NCBI GenBank assembly: GCA_021234535.1
Contig: CM037840.1
Location: 5,528,835-5,592,834, forward strand
DNA: 64,000 nt
Direction: 5' to 3'
From: Stichopus chloronotus
Lineage: Eukaryota; Echinodermata; Holothuroidea; Aspidochirotida; Stichopodidae
The translations under genes were made by a program, and so were the position numbers. Under the pieces are notes generated by a model. The model made no database searches. It was not told the origin of the DNA and worked only from the letters and a program-made list of their open reading frames with translations. Shown one piece after another: positions 37,319 through 46,732 of this stretch. The stretch's first letter is position 1. Every line of letters begins with the position of its first letter.

Positions 37319-38647
37319 TTGAGATGGCTAGCAGGAACCCCTTTGATAACAGCTTGGACATGTGACAGGATGGCCTGGGCTCTGAAAGACGAAGATAGAA
37401 GTCTTTCGGAATGGTCCCGAGAGGGCATGGATAGGCCAGACCATGGAGCTGTAGAAAGGAACCCTGCCGGACAGGATGGTTCTAGGGAGCTAGTCGGTCG
37501 CCTGGGCAGAGGTCACCAGCAGGGAGATGAGGGGAACCTTTTCCGACGAGGAGAAAGGTTGCACCATGGGTACAATGAAGCCCGGGGTAGAAGAGGGGAG
37601 CACCAACTGGCGTTCGACGCAGCACTCCAGAGGGGACGAGCTAACAAGGCGCCAGAACGTCGACCATGGAGCAGTAGAAATCCTTTCCACTGTGATGAAC
37701 ACTACGTAGACGACCGTAACAGGAGAACAGTCCCAAATGTAGATGGTGAGTATTACATGGGTAATTATTGTTCTTCTCCTACAGGTACACCATGGGGTCC
37801 ACGGCAGATGCCCACCACCATCTTCCCGAGGGTCCCTCCACCGTCGTTTGATGGTTCCACTCCATGGAAGGATTTCTTGGTACAGTTTGAGCTCATCGCT
37901 GAACTGAATGGTTGGGATGAACGCTGTAAATCTCTTCAGCTCGCCGTCAGTCTACGGGGACCTGCTCAAGCAGTCCTAGCTGATTTGGAACCGGGAAGGA
38001 GACGTTCCTTTCACCTGTTGGTAGATGCCTTAGAACAGAGGTTCGGGAGTAGTAACCAGACTGAAGTGTTTAAAGCAATGCTTCGGAACAGATGGAGAAA
38101 GCCTACAGAAAGCTTGCCTGAACTAGCGAACGATATAAAGCGATTGCTTAGTCGCGCCTACCCTGATGCATCGCTAGAGATGAAAGAAACCTTGGCCAAA
38201 GATTTCTTTATAGACGCCCTGGGAGACGGTGATGTCAAATGGAAAGTTTATCAAGCTCGTGCTAGGAGTCTAGAGGAAGCCGTAACGGTTGCGGTGGAGC
38301 TCGAAGCTTTCACTTTGGCGGAAACGAAGAAGAACACTACCCGGAAGTTAGCTGTGCGCACTGTCAATGAGAAGGCAGAACTAAACCCCAAATCAGGGAC
38401 GGTAGATGAACTGACCAAGACACTAACTGAAGCACTGGCGAAAGGCTTTGAAAATCTTACGCAACAGTTGTCGCAGTTGCAGGCTGGTAAAAAATGGGAA
38501 ATACACGGTGAGTCGAAAAAGAAAAGGACAAATGATGGAAAGTGTTGGGAGTGTGGAGAAGCCGGTCACTTCAGTCGTGATTGCCCTAGGAAAAATCAGA
38601 AGCAGACTCCGAGAGTAGAGACCGAACCAAAGGAAAACGACCAGTAG
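37319..38647 (+). CDS. gag: gag polyprotein of the Ty3/gypsy element
   Basis: The structural protein that packages element RNA. The frame is open from 37319, but the first in-frame ATG is at 37370, giving about 425 residues; another ATG at 37324 is out of frame and hits a stop after 13 codons, so the start region may already carry an indel. Residues roughly 170-330 (PSFDGSTPWKDFLVQFELIA onwards) form the retrotransposon gag/capsid-like domain. A CCHC zinc knuckle (CWECGEAGHFSRDC) lies near the end, followed by a basic tail. The pol frame is -1 relative to gag and overlaps it over 38590-38647, which suggests expression of pol by -1 frameshifting. Two A-rich stretches in the overlap are possible slip sites, neither canonical. 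Confidence 0.9.
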   Translation: MRWLAGTPLITAWTCDRMAWALKDEDRSLSEWSREGMDRPDHGAVERNPAGQDGSRELVGRLGRGHQQGDEGNLFRRGERLHHGYNEARGRRGEHQLAFDAALQRGRANKAPERRPWSSRNPFHCDEHYVDDRNRRTVPNVDGEYYMGNYCSSPTGTPWGPRQMPTTIFPRVPPPSFDGSTPWKDFLVQFELIAELNGWDERCKSLQLAVSLRGPAQAVLADLEPGRRRSFHLLVDALEQRFGSSNQTEVFKAMLRNRWRKPTESLPELANDIKRLLSRAYPDASLEMKETLAKDFFIDALGDGDVKWKVYQARARSLEEAVTVAVELEAFTLAETKKNTTRKLAVRTVNEKAELNPKSGTVDELTKTLTEALAKGFENLTQQLSQLQAGKKWEIHGESKKKRTNDGKCWECGEAGHFSRDCPRKNQKQTPRVETEPKENDQ

Positions 38648-40725
38648 CCAGTCTTGAGGGGCAAAGATTGGCTAACAAACATGACAAGCCCATAACTAAT
38701 TCTAGGAGGAGCGGAGCGTTGTCGGTGGGGCAGAATGGACTTTATGTGACAGGGACTCTAGAAGGGGTACCGGTTAAGTTCCTTGTGGATACGGGAGCAA
38801 GTGTCACCATAATCAGTCCGGAAGTCTACAAGAGGTTACCGATGCAGAGGAGACTAGGATTGCAGGAGGAGTCTCTGGAAATGAGTGTGGCCGACGGTAG
38901 GCCTCTCGTGTTCTATGGCAGCTGCTGCTTGCAAGTAGAGATTGGTGGGGTTGAGATAAAACACGAGATCTGGGTCGCTAACATTCACACTGATGGTCTG
39001 TTGGGTTACAAGTTCTTGGAGAAGATCAACTGCATAATCGATGCTTGGAAGGGTCAGCTGACTATAGGTCTACAGTCGGAGGACGACTGCAAGGAGGGAA
39101 ATGATTGTAGGATCACCCTCGAGGAGACTGTGGTAGTGGCCCCCCGCAGTGAGAAAGTTGTTACAGGAAGACTTGTGGAGGAAGACAGATTCAGGGGATC
39201 AGCCGTAATAGAGGGCAGGGACCGGTTCGTGAAGCGTCATGGTTTGATGTTAGCGAGGATTGTAGTTGATACTACGGAAAGAAATGTGCCACTTCGGTTC
39301 TTAAACCCGAGTGCTTCTCCCGTAACCGTTTACAAAGGCACTACTGTTGCGTCATGTCATGCTGTTACGGTTGTGGATGCTGATGTTGATGGTAGCGTAG
39401 CGAGTTGTCGTTCTGTGACGGAAAATCCGGACTCAGGACAGTCACCCGGAGGGCCAAGACGAGTAGAACTTGCGGAACACATGCAGGATCTAGCGGAGAG
39501 AAGTTGCCGTGGGCTGGACGCTCAGAAGCGAGAGCGTGTCCTGGAACTTCTTGCTAAGTTCGCTGATGTGTTTGCGAAGTCTTCTGAGGACCTCGGACGG
39601 ACTAACGTCACGAAACACCGGATTGAAACAAGCGGTGCGAAGCCGATTAGACAAGCTGCTAGACGACTACCACTTCATCAGAAAGCAGAAGCACAAAAGG
39701 AGATAGACAGGATGCTAAAGCAGGATATCATTGAACCATCGTCAAGCTCTTGGTCATCTCCGGTAGTTTTAGTAAAGAAGAAGGATGGCTCCACAAGATT
39801 TTGTGTTGATTACAGAAGGCTGAACAGTGTGACGACCAAGGGCTCTTACCCACTTCCAAGAATAGACGATTCCCTGGATACTCTGGCCGGTTCGAGCTGG
39901 TTTTCCACTTTGGATTTAGCCAGTGGATATTGGCAAGTAGAAATGGAAGCATGTGATCGACCAAAAACCGCGTTCGTAACACACAGTGGCTTGTATCAAT
40001 TCAAAGTATTGCCTTTCGGATTATGCAATGCCCCTGCGACGTTTGAGCGGTTGATGGAGCAAGTGCTGAAAGGACTCCAATGGCAAACATGCCTGTTGTA
40101 TTTAGATGACGTCATAGTCTTTGGAAGGAACTTTGACAAAGCCATGGAGAGACTGTCCGAGGTGTTGGAAAAGATGCGAGGAGCCGGTTTGAAACTTTCC
40201 CCCAACAAGTGTAATTTGTTTCGGCGTCAAGTAACTTACCTGGGGCACATTGTGTCTGAAGACGGCATATCGCCAGACCAGGAGAAAACACGCGCTGTGA
40301 CGGAGTGGCCAATTCCATCATCGACAACAGAGGTTCGCAGTTTTGTTGGACTTTGCTCCTATTATCGAAGGTTTATAATTGGCTTTGCTGAGATATGCTC
40401 TCCTTTGCATAAATTGACAGAGAAAGATGTAAAGTTCCGATGGACAGAAGAATGTGACCTCGCCTTCCGGAGACTAAAGCAAACTCTGACATCCGCGCCT
40501 ATATTAGCCTATCCAATGGAAAGTGAACCTTTCGTATTAGACACAGACGCTTGTGACGTGGGAATTGGTGCCGTGCTGTCACAGAAACAAGGAGTCGACC
40601 AATACGAGAGAGTGATTGTCTACTTCAGTAGATCTCTTTCGAAGGCAGAGAGGCGTTACTGCGTCACTCGAAAAGAGTTACTTGCAGTGATTGCTTCCGT
40701 AAAGCACTTCCACCACTACTTATAA
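38590..40725 (+). CDS. pol: pol: protease, reverse transcriptase and RNase H, ended by a nonsense codon
   Basis: The frame is open from 38590 and has no ATG of its own, as expected for a gag-pol fusion. The aspartic protease motif DTGAS lies near 38788. Reverse transcriptase shows VLVKKKDGSTRFCVDYRRLN, LPFGLCNAPATFERLM and the catalytic YLDD near 40100. RNase H begins with DTDACDVGIGAVLSQ. The frame ends at TAA 40723-40725 inside the RNase H segment HHYL, where relatives continue. Codon use and conservation are good up to that point, so the stop looks recent. Confidence 0.92.
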   Translation, partial: EKSEADSESRDRTKGKRPVASLEGQRLANKHDKPITNSRRSGALSVGQNGLYVTGTLEGVPVKFLVDTGASVTIISPEVYKRLPMQRRLGLQEESLEMSVADGRPLVFYGSCCLQVEIGGVEIKHEIWVANIHTDGLLGYKFLEKINCIIDAWKGQLTIGLQSEDDCKEGNDCRITLEETVVVAPRSEKVVTGRLVEEDRFRGSAVIEGRDRFVKRHGLMLARIVVDTTERNVPLRFLNPSASPVTVYKGTTVASCHAVTVVDADVDGSVASCRSVTENPDSGQSPGGPRRVELAEHMQDLAERSCRGLDAQKRERVLELLAKFADVFAKSSEDLGRTNVTKHRIETSGAKPIRQAARRLPLHQKAEAQKEIDRMLKQDIIEPSSSSWSSPVVLVKKKDGSTRFCVDYRRLNSVTTKGSYPLPRIDDSLDTLAGSSWFSTLDLASGYWQVEMEACDRPKTAFVTHSGLYQFKVLPFGLCNAPATFERLMEQVLKGLQWQTCLLYLDDVIVFGRNFDKAMERLSEVLEKMRGAGLKLSPNKCNLFRRQVTYLGHIVSEDGISPDQEKTRAVTEWPIPSSTTEVRSFVGLCSYYRRFIIGFAEICSPLHKLTEKDVKFRWTEECDLAFRRLKQTLTSAPILAYPMESEPFVLDTDACDVGIGAVLSQKQGVDQYERVIVYFSRSLSKAERRYCVTRKELLAVIASVKHFHHYL

Positions 40726-41132
40726 GGAAGAAAATTTTTGCTGAGAACAGATCATGGTGTACTGAGATGGCTCACGAGCTTTAAAAATCCAGAGGGACAG
40801 GTCGCGAGATGGATAGAAACGCTGATGACTTATGATTACGAAATCCAACACAGACCGGGGAAGCAACACGGAAACGTTGATGGCATGTCAAGAAGACCTT
40901 GTGAGGACTGCAACCACTGCGAAAAGAAGGAGGCAAAGGAACTAACCAATCCAATTGAACAGACGTCGGTAGCACCAGAATGTCCCTGTGTATATGCTTT
41001 GATGGAAACTGGAGTGCAAGACGACCCTGCACAATCTGAAATAAGGACGGCACCAGAGGATAAGCAACAAGGTGAAGATGGTTCGTGGTACGGGACAAGA
41101 ACAAACGAAGAGTGGAAGGAACACCAACTTAA
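40726..41132 (+). pseudogene. pol: end of RNase H and linker to integrase, cut off by the nonsense codon
   Basis: The same frame continues after the stop (LLRTDHGVLRWL, TYDYEIQHRPGKQHGNVDGM), the standard RNase H C-terminus of Ty3/gypsy elements, then a cysteine-containing linker. It is interrupted at 41132 by a 530-bp transposon. As positioned it cannot be translated with the upstream part. Confidence 0.85.
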
Positions 41133-41662
41133 AGGAGAAGGCAAGTCAGGACTTTTGACAATGTTAAATGAGAGACTAACATATGGTGAACACCATCACC
41201 AAATTTCAGTTAAATACGTTGCTTACTTTCCAAGATATTGTGACTTGAATATTCATAGAAAAATTATCAGGAAGCTGCCATTTTGAAATTGTGATGACAT
41301 CACCAGACCACATGTGATTGAAAAGCTATTGTCATAGTATTAATGATTTGATTATTGCATGATACACTTCAGTAATTCAACACAAAATATGTACAAGTGT
41401 GTTTCGGATTGATAGAAATAGTAGAAAAGAATATAAAGAAATGCATTAAAGTTTTTGCTATCAGTGGTTATGTGACATCATTATTAGACTTACTCAAGTT
41501 GTTTTATATTCAACTTAGGCAAAAATGGCAGCACCCTTCTTTGAATTTCAAAAGTGTGTAACTTGGATAGGAAACAATATCTCAGAATGAAACTTTGGGA
41601 AGATGTTTGTCAAACACTTCTGCTTTATTTTGATGAATATATTCCCAGGGTTTCCTTCTCCT
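41133..41662. mobile_element. TTAA-flanked MITE inserted in pol
   Basis: 530 bp with inverted ends AGGAGAAGGCAAGTC and, reverse-complemented, AGGAGAAGGAAACCC. The left flank is TTAA and the right flank TGAA, a TTAA duplication with one change. Skipping the element and one flank copy lets the pol reading continue in the same phase (KDKDIGPFVLWKQ follows), which confirms the boundaries. The short ORF at 41554-41745 is partly pol and partly element. Confidence 0.8.
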
Positions 41663-42384
41663 TGAAGGATAAAGACATAGGACCTTTCGTGTTGTGGAAA
41701 CAAATTCAACACTCTCAACCAGCGTGGGAGCAGGTCGCACCTTAGAGTCCTACTGTGAGACATTACTGGACGCAATGGGACCGTCTTGAGTTATGAAATG
41801 GAGTTCTGCACCGACGATTTGAGTCTGCAGCCGGAGATCGGCAGTTGTAGCAACTTGTGGTCCCCCAAGAAGTACAGACGGAGATCATGGAGTTGGCTCA
41901 CAACCACCGTATGTCTGGTCATCTCATGACTAGAAAGACACTGAGTAAAATCAGGGATCACTTTTACTGGAGAGCCGTGAAGAAATGGTGCAAACGTTGT
42001 GACATTTGTGCATCACGAAAAAGTCCACCAAAGAAATCGAAGGCAAGGATGAAGAAGTTCATTGCTGGTGAACCCTTCCAGAGATGTGCTTTAGACATAA
42101 TGATACCACTCCCGGTGACGAGCAGAGGAAAGAAATATGTGTTGGTGAGCGCAGATTACTTCAGCAAATGGACCGAGGCTTATGCAATGTCAGACATGGA
42201 GGCTGAGACAGTGGCAAGGATACTGGTAGAGGAATACCAGCAGAGATCCACACGGATCAAGGACGGCAGTTTGAGTCGAGACTGTATCAACACCTTTGCA
42301 CCCTTCTTAACATCAAAAAGACAAGGACCACACCATTTCACCCACAATCGGACGGGATGGTGGAAAGGTTCAATAGGACTTTAG
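41663..42384 (+). pseudogene. pol: integrase zinc-finger and core, damaged
   Basis: After the MITE the linker to integrase resumes but soon shifts frame. From 41857 the frame shows the HHCC zinc-finger (HNHRMSGHLMTRKT, then CKRCDIC) and the first catalytic aspartate in CALDIM. Around 42240 a small deletion and frame change remove a few codons ahead of the second aspartate segment, which is then readable in another frame. Integrase would not be functional as it stands. Confidence 0.85.
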
Positions 42385-42977
42385 AAGCAATGTTGTCTAT
42401 GGTAGTAAGTGACGATCAGAAGGATTGGGATTCATGGCTTCCTTTTGTCATGATGGCCTACCGATCAGCTGAACACGAAAGTACGGGTTTTTCACCCGCC
42501 GAAGTAATGTTTGGCAGACAGGTGACATTACCGGTTCACATCCAGCTTCCAAAAACTCCTGACGAGACTGCCACGTCCTACGAACAGTATGTTGAACAAC
42601 TAGAAGAACGTTTACGCAGATTACATGAGAGTACCAGGGAACATCTCAAAACATCAAGTGAGAAGCAGAAAAGGCAGTATGACAGAAGGGCTTTCTCCCA
42701 GACATACCAGGTTGGAGATCTTATGTGGCTATTCAATACAAGTAAAAAGAAGGGCATATCTCCTAAACTTCAACGGCAGTGGGTGGGGCCAGGAAAAGTG
42801 TTAAAGAAGATAAGTGACGTACTCTACCGAGTGACAATGGGTGCTAAGCGAAGACCTAAAGTAGTGCACCATGACAGGTTAAAAACCTACCTTGGAGATG
42901 ATCCTCCCCTGTGGCTATTAAAACGAGAACAAGAAGTCACAGTGACAACAGTGTCGTGTATGTCTAAATTAACGTAA
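42357..42977 (+). pseudogene. pol: integrase C-terminal part
   Basis: This open frame starts at GMVERFNRTLEAMLS, carrying the third catalytic residue (glutamate), and continues through MAYRSAEHESTGFSPAEVMF to the GPY/F-like module (QRQWVGPGKVLKK, LYRVTMGAKRR, VVHHDRLKTYLG). It ends at TAA 42975-42977. No chromodomain is visible. Confidence 0.85.
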
Positions 42978-42980
42978 TGC

Positions 42981-43005
42981 TCTTTCTTTTTGTTCATTAC
43001 AGATT
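42981..43005 (+). promoter_or_regulatory. candidate splice acceptor ahead of ORF3
   Basis: A pyrimidine-rich run ending TTTTTGTTCATTACAG lies directly before ATT-ATG of the zinc-finger ORF. It fits a 3' splice site, so ORF3 could be made from a spliced subgenomic RNA in the way env-type ORFs are. No donor could be fixed; a strong GTGAGT at 37746 would not give a gag-ORF3 fusion in frame. Confidence 0.5.
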
Positions 43006-43626
43006 ATGGGAAGAGACGACAGGAAGATGTATGAAGTAGAATACAAATGTAGAGGCTGCAGTAAGACGTTTGCAAAGAAAGAGGCACTACAAAGGCACCA
43101 CAAGGACACTCATGAGCGTCCAGCACGACAATTCTCGTGTAACTACTGCAGCTACTCGTCTGACAGGAAATTCGATGTGACGCGGCACACAACTAGTCGC
43201 CACCCGGAAGCCAGGATGAGTCCATCTTCCAAGGACACGAACGAGAAGGTGAAAGGCCAGCCCCCTCCACGTAGACAAACGCTAGAAGGTCCCTCCCCTC
43301 CCAAGGTAGTGAGAATTGGTGGTTACTGGCCTTCCGTGCCGTCACTCATCGGCTCACCAATAAGAGACTTGGATGAGCCTTCCACATCCGACGCCGGTAA
43401 GGGCGAAAGGCGCCCACCTCCTCCGCCCACACCGACGACGACCCCCCTGAGGTTGAAGGATGCTCCGACCGCAAACGACACGACCAACCAAACTGAAGGA
43501 AGTGGTGTTACTGTCGAGGAAAGGCGACTGGAAAGTGAAGGCGACTTACACGAGAGGGTAACAACCCAGATCTTTCCGGACGGACGCATAAAGGTGGTAG
43601 TAGAGAAGTTTGAGAAGAGCCAGTAG
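43006..43626 (+). CDS. ORF3: two C2H2 zinc fingers in the retrotransposon
   Basis: 206 residues, complete from ATG to TAG and without damage, in a different frame from integrase. Two C2H2 fingers of type C-x2-C-x12-H-x4-H occupy residues about 12-33 (YKCRGCSKTFAKKEALQRHH) and 43-66 (FSCNYCSYSSDRKFDVTRHT). A proline- and charge-rich middle (about 80-165) follows, then a compact end (TTQIFPDGRIKVVVEKFEKS). Such fingers usually bind nucleic acid, so it might help targeting, element regulation or RNA packaging; this is inference. It sits where env-like ORFs are found but has no signal peptide or membrane segment. It may have been captured from a host gene. Confidence 0.85.
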   Translation: MGRDDRKMYEVEYKCRGCSKTFAKKEALQRHHKDTHERPARQFSCNYCSYSSDRKFDVTRHTTSRHPEARMSPSSKDTNEKVKGQPPPRRQTLEGPSPPKVVRIGGYWPSVPSLIGSPIRDLDEPSTSDAGKGERRPPPPPTPTTTPLRLKDAPTANDTTNQTEGSGVTVEERRLESEGDLHERVTTQIFPDGRIKVVVEKFEKSQ

Positions 43627-43871
43627 TCGAGGAGGAACGACACCATGTAGAAATTTAGTTCAAGTTTAACTACAGTGTATTCTTGTAAATATGTTTTATG
43701 TTTTCTTTATCTTCTTCGTAACTGCCTTAATTTGTTTGCTTTTTAGTAAGTTTACAAATTGGGGTTTTAGTGATGAACAAAAACAAGAAAAGGGGTTAAA
43801 CAAAAATTTAAAGTCAAAGTTAAAGATGAGTTTTGCTGAATCTGGTTAATGCGAGGGTGCATCTGAAACTT

Positions 43872-43883
43872 GGGTGGGAGGAG
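43872..43883 (+). other. polypurine tract
   Basis: GGGTGGGAGGAG immediately precedes the 3' LTR, the expected primer for plus-strand synthesis; a single T interrupts the purine run. Confidence 0.75.
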
Positions 43884-45044
43884 TGTAACTGGTGGTGTAA
43901 ATTGTTCCTCTGTGTCTCGCTATCCCTTTAAGAGGACAAAGTATCAAATTGTCTTACTATTGTTTCTTTACATCGGCTGGGAATGACGAAGCTCTGAAAC
44001 TTTTTGTTGTGAGGTATATAGTAAACACGCCCGAGTTCTTCCCCTCGTTATCGGAGCTTATCTCCGGTGCGGTGTCCTTGGAAGGGGTGTTTTCTGGGTC
44101 ATTGGAGGAAAAGTAATAAGGAACTAAATAAAAGATCCAAAGTAGGAGAAATAAAGTGGTTTCCGGGGGTTATAGAAAAAGTAAAGTTTTAGGTTCCTGA
44201 TAGAGAGCTGTTTCTCCTCTCTGACGGGCAGTTCTAAGATCGCCAGAGAACAAGCAAGACTAGAGTCCGTGAAATTTGTGTGATTGCATTGTAGCCAGAC
44301 GCAGTTAATTTGTAAGTGTGAGTTTTGATATACTTTTTTAACGTAAATGATTTAAGTCGTAATTGATATTTCACTAAAGGCTGAGACGAGATTTATAATT
44401 TACAGAGCATGTCCCGGCGTTATACCAAATTGTGTTATTTCTGGTGATAACTTATCGCTACCCTTGCTAAGGTTATTCGGTCGTTCATGGGGAGCCCAGC
44501 TTTTGAAGTAATTCATCTTAAATTTGATCTAGAGTCTGTACCCAAGAAGATTACGACAATGCAGACTCCTAAAATATTTGTTCCCGACCAATACTGATTT
44601 TGTAAATGTTACTGCTTTGGCTCTGTGAGTGAGGCGGGCTTCCGTAGTTGAACTTAGGCCGAGTAAGAACGCTTCGTTGTTGCGCTGCGTTACGACGCTG
44701 CGTAAGTGCGCTACGTAGGTGCGACCCGTAAGTGCGCTGGGTAAGTGCGCCGCGTTTCGACGTCGCGTGACTGCGCCGCGTAAGTGCGCTGCGTAGCTGG
44801 GCTGCGTAACCCTGTGCTGCGTAATTCTACGCTGTGTATAACTAGCAGATTGCTGCGGTAAGCTTTAGTGTAACCTTAAGATGATTGCGTAATTGTCCAG
44901 AGGTTGAACGGAAAAGACAGAATATACCTTTTTTCCAACTTTACCGATCATCTCCAGTGTCATTTCTTTTGAGTTTCTTTCTCCCACGAAACCTAAGGTT
45001 CGCTATTGCAGCCCTCACTAAGCTGTTAGAGAAGTGACGTTACA
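43884..45044 (+). repeat. 3' LTR
   Basis: 1161 bp, near-identical to the 5' LTR, with scattered substitutions and about 60 extra bases in the GTAAGTGCGCTGC-type repeat tract (about 44690-44815). It lacks the poly-C expansion of the 5' copy. Confidence 0.95.
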
Positions 45045-45073
45045 GTATTAATAGCAAACAAAGTACATCATTC

Positions 45074-45195
45074 ATGCAATATATCGGCCCACTTGTTCCT
45101 TCAATGTACGATTAAACCTCTCTACTAATCCATCTACTTGTGGATTGTATGGGTTGTTCTTGACTCAAGGGTGTCACTTTCGAAATCTCCACCAA
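45074..45195 (-). pseudogene. antisense integrase fragment of another LTR retroelement
   Basis: The minus strand reads NPYNPQVDGLVERFNRTLKE and then a stop (TGA) after RYIA. Just upstream, in another frame, is GDFES, matching the region around the third catalytic residue of Ty3/gypsy-type integrases. It is too short and diverged to be part of the neighbouring element, whose matching segment is on the other strand. Confidence 0.65.
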
Positions 45196-46579
45196 AAGGA
45201 AACTTAACGTAATAGAGAGATTTTGTTATATTAGATGTTTTAACATTCAATTACTTAAACACATGTCAACGATTTTGCCCGTAAAAGCTTTTGAAATACC
45301 GCTTTCATAATTTTGGTTCAGAAAGAGGCGGAAAATGTGTCACGTATAGCTGGCAAATGCTGTTTTCCTTTTATTTCCTTTTTTTGTCCTTAGTGTCTTT
45401 GTATCATGGGTTATCTCTATAGGTCATCCATTTTGGAAACCTCATGAATATCTACATTCAGTAAGAGAAGTTTCATTTGTGAAAGTAATGAGCTGTTATT
45501 AGATAGAGATGGGATGTTCTTGAGATTGAGGTGGAGATGGACAGAAAATGTCATTAATGTTAATACTTTAAGACCTATCAATTCAAGTGAAGAACGCGGT
45601 GTAGTTGCTTCGAATGTGTCACTTTCCTTTGTTGGAGGTTTCAATTCAACTTCATTAAGTCAACTAATCCTTGAGCAATTGCTCGCTCAGAACAATGCTT
45701 TGAAACGTAGTTCAATGTCACCTCTTTGTGAAACCAAGGTTTTATGACCAAATAAGGGATCAAAACTGTAATGTAAAGCAACCTGTGAGCTAAATATATA
45801 GCAACGAACAACCAGATTTGTGGATACTTCGCCACAACTGATTGATTTGTAGCACCAGGCTAATATACCGAAATAATAATTTTACAAAAATAATTTATTA
45901 TCAGGAATTGGTGAAATGTTTCCTGAAAGTAAACGCTGACAATCATTCTGATCTTTGGAAGTAACATTAAAAGAAGAATTCCTTAACAATCATTACTTAC
46001 GGTGAGCATAAGTTCTCCCTAAAGTTGTTTATCCTGATCTGTAAGAATTCTTTCACAGACTCTGCCCTCCTGCATGGATCAATATATTTTTTTCTTAAAA
46101 AGTGCATTCGCAACAGTAATTGCCCTTTGATCTGACATGGGATAAACGTTTACATATTTGGTAAAAATAGCAATCCATTAGTACTTATTCAAAACAATGT
46201 CAGTTAATTTTGAATATCACTAGCAATTATTTAATACCTACATACAGAGGTCTTCGATGTTGTAAAACTCAGAAATAGGGTTTCGAGTCTAGGCGTAATG
46301 GCACTCTTAAAGGTGACACAATCTAGACAATGTTTCTCGCATACCGCATACCTGGCCAATAGCAAACTTTATTGGCACTACTATGGGTACGATTTCAAAA
46401 TGACAGGAAGGCCTTGATGAATGTGGAATGCGTTATGAATTTGGATTTTCATGAATAACATTACAAATGAGAGATACATAACCTAATTAACTAATAAAGA
46501 AAAATAGTATTCCAAAGCTGCCATACACTGGAGCAGGTAGAATTCTGTTTCTTCTTACGTCGAAGCAATGCTTTTAATG
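45196..46579. other. intergenic DNA downstream of gene 3
   Basis: About 45420-45940 aligns with 50220-50600 and 52600-52730 (CTTTAAGACCTA, AAGTCAACTAATCCTT, TTTCCTGAAA), so it is part of a local repeated unit. About 46060-46260 resembles 11520-11850 downstream of gene 2. No gene seen. Confidence 0.45.
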
Positions 46580-46732
46580 CTAATTTCCCTTTTTCGATTG
46601 ATTTATTCCAAAGATCCTCTCAAGATGCTGATTGAGAAGCATCCCATGTGGGTCCAGTCTCTGTCTGATGGCACAAAATTTGTCCCATTCTGGATACATA
46701 GTGCGAAATTCCCTCTCAGTTACATCATGACA
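46580..46732 (-). CDS. GULO: GULO-like gene 3, terminal exon
   Basis: 50 codons plus TAG, same length as gene 2. Encodes CHDVTEREFRTMYPEWDKFC, AIRQRLDPHGMLLNQHLERI and FGINQSKKGN. Confidence 0.9.
   Translation of the reverse strand, partial: CHDVTEREFRTMYPEWDKFCAIRQRLDPHGMLLNQHLERIFGINQSKKGN

Larger units (their letters stand above)
36132..45044 (+). mobile_element. Ty3/gypsy LTR retrotransposon, inactive, with extra C2H2 zinc-finger ORF
   Basis: An 8.9-kb element: 5' LTR, primer-binding site, gag, protease-RT-RNase H, integrase, a zinc-finger ORF, polypurine tract and 3' LTR. The order RT before integrase, the metazoan GPY-like integrase end and the single zinc knuckle in gag place it in Ty3/gypsy (Metaviridae-type). 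Copying requires pol, which is broken by a nonsense codon, a transposon insertion, frame changes and a small deletion in the integrase core. Flanks GTAG and GTAT suggest a 4-bp target duplication with one mismatch. It sits between GULO-like genes 2 and 3 in the opposite orientation. LTRs are very similar apart from a length-variable tract, so the insertion is not ancient. Confidence 0.93.

Noticed and set aside
37746..37784. A 39-nt intron in gag (GTGAGT ... CTACAG)
   Set aside because: The segment is in frame and far too short for a normal animal intron; the GTGAGT may still act as a donor for another acceptor.
37490..41144. Minus-strand and alternate-frame ORFs across gag and pol
   Set aside because: Shadows of the retrotransposon coding frames without domains.
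43087..43646. Minus-strand ORFs under the zinc-finger ORF
   Set aside because: They are antisense shadows of ORF3; only the plus frame has the paired cysteine-histidine motifs.
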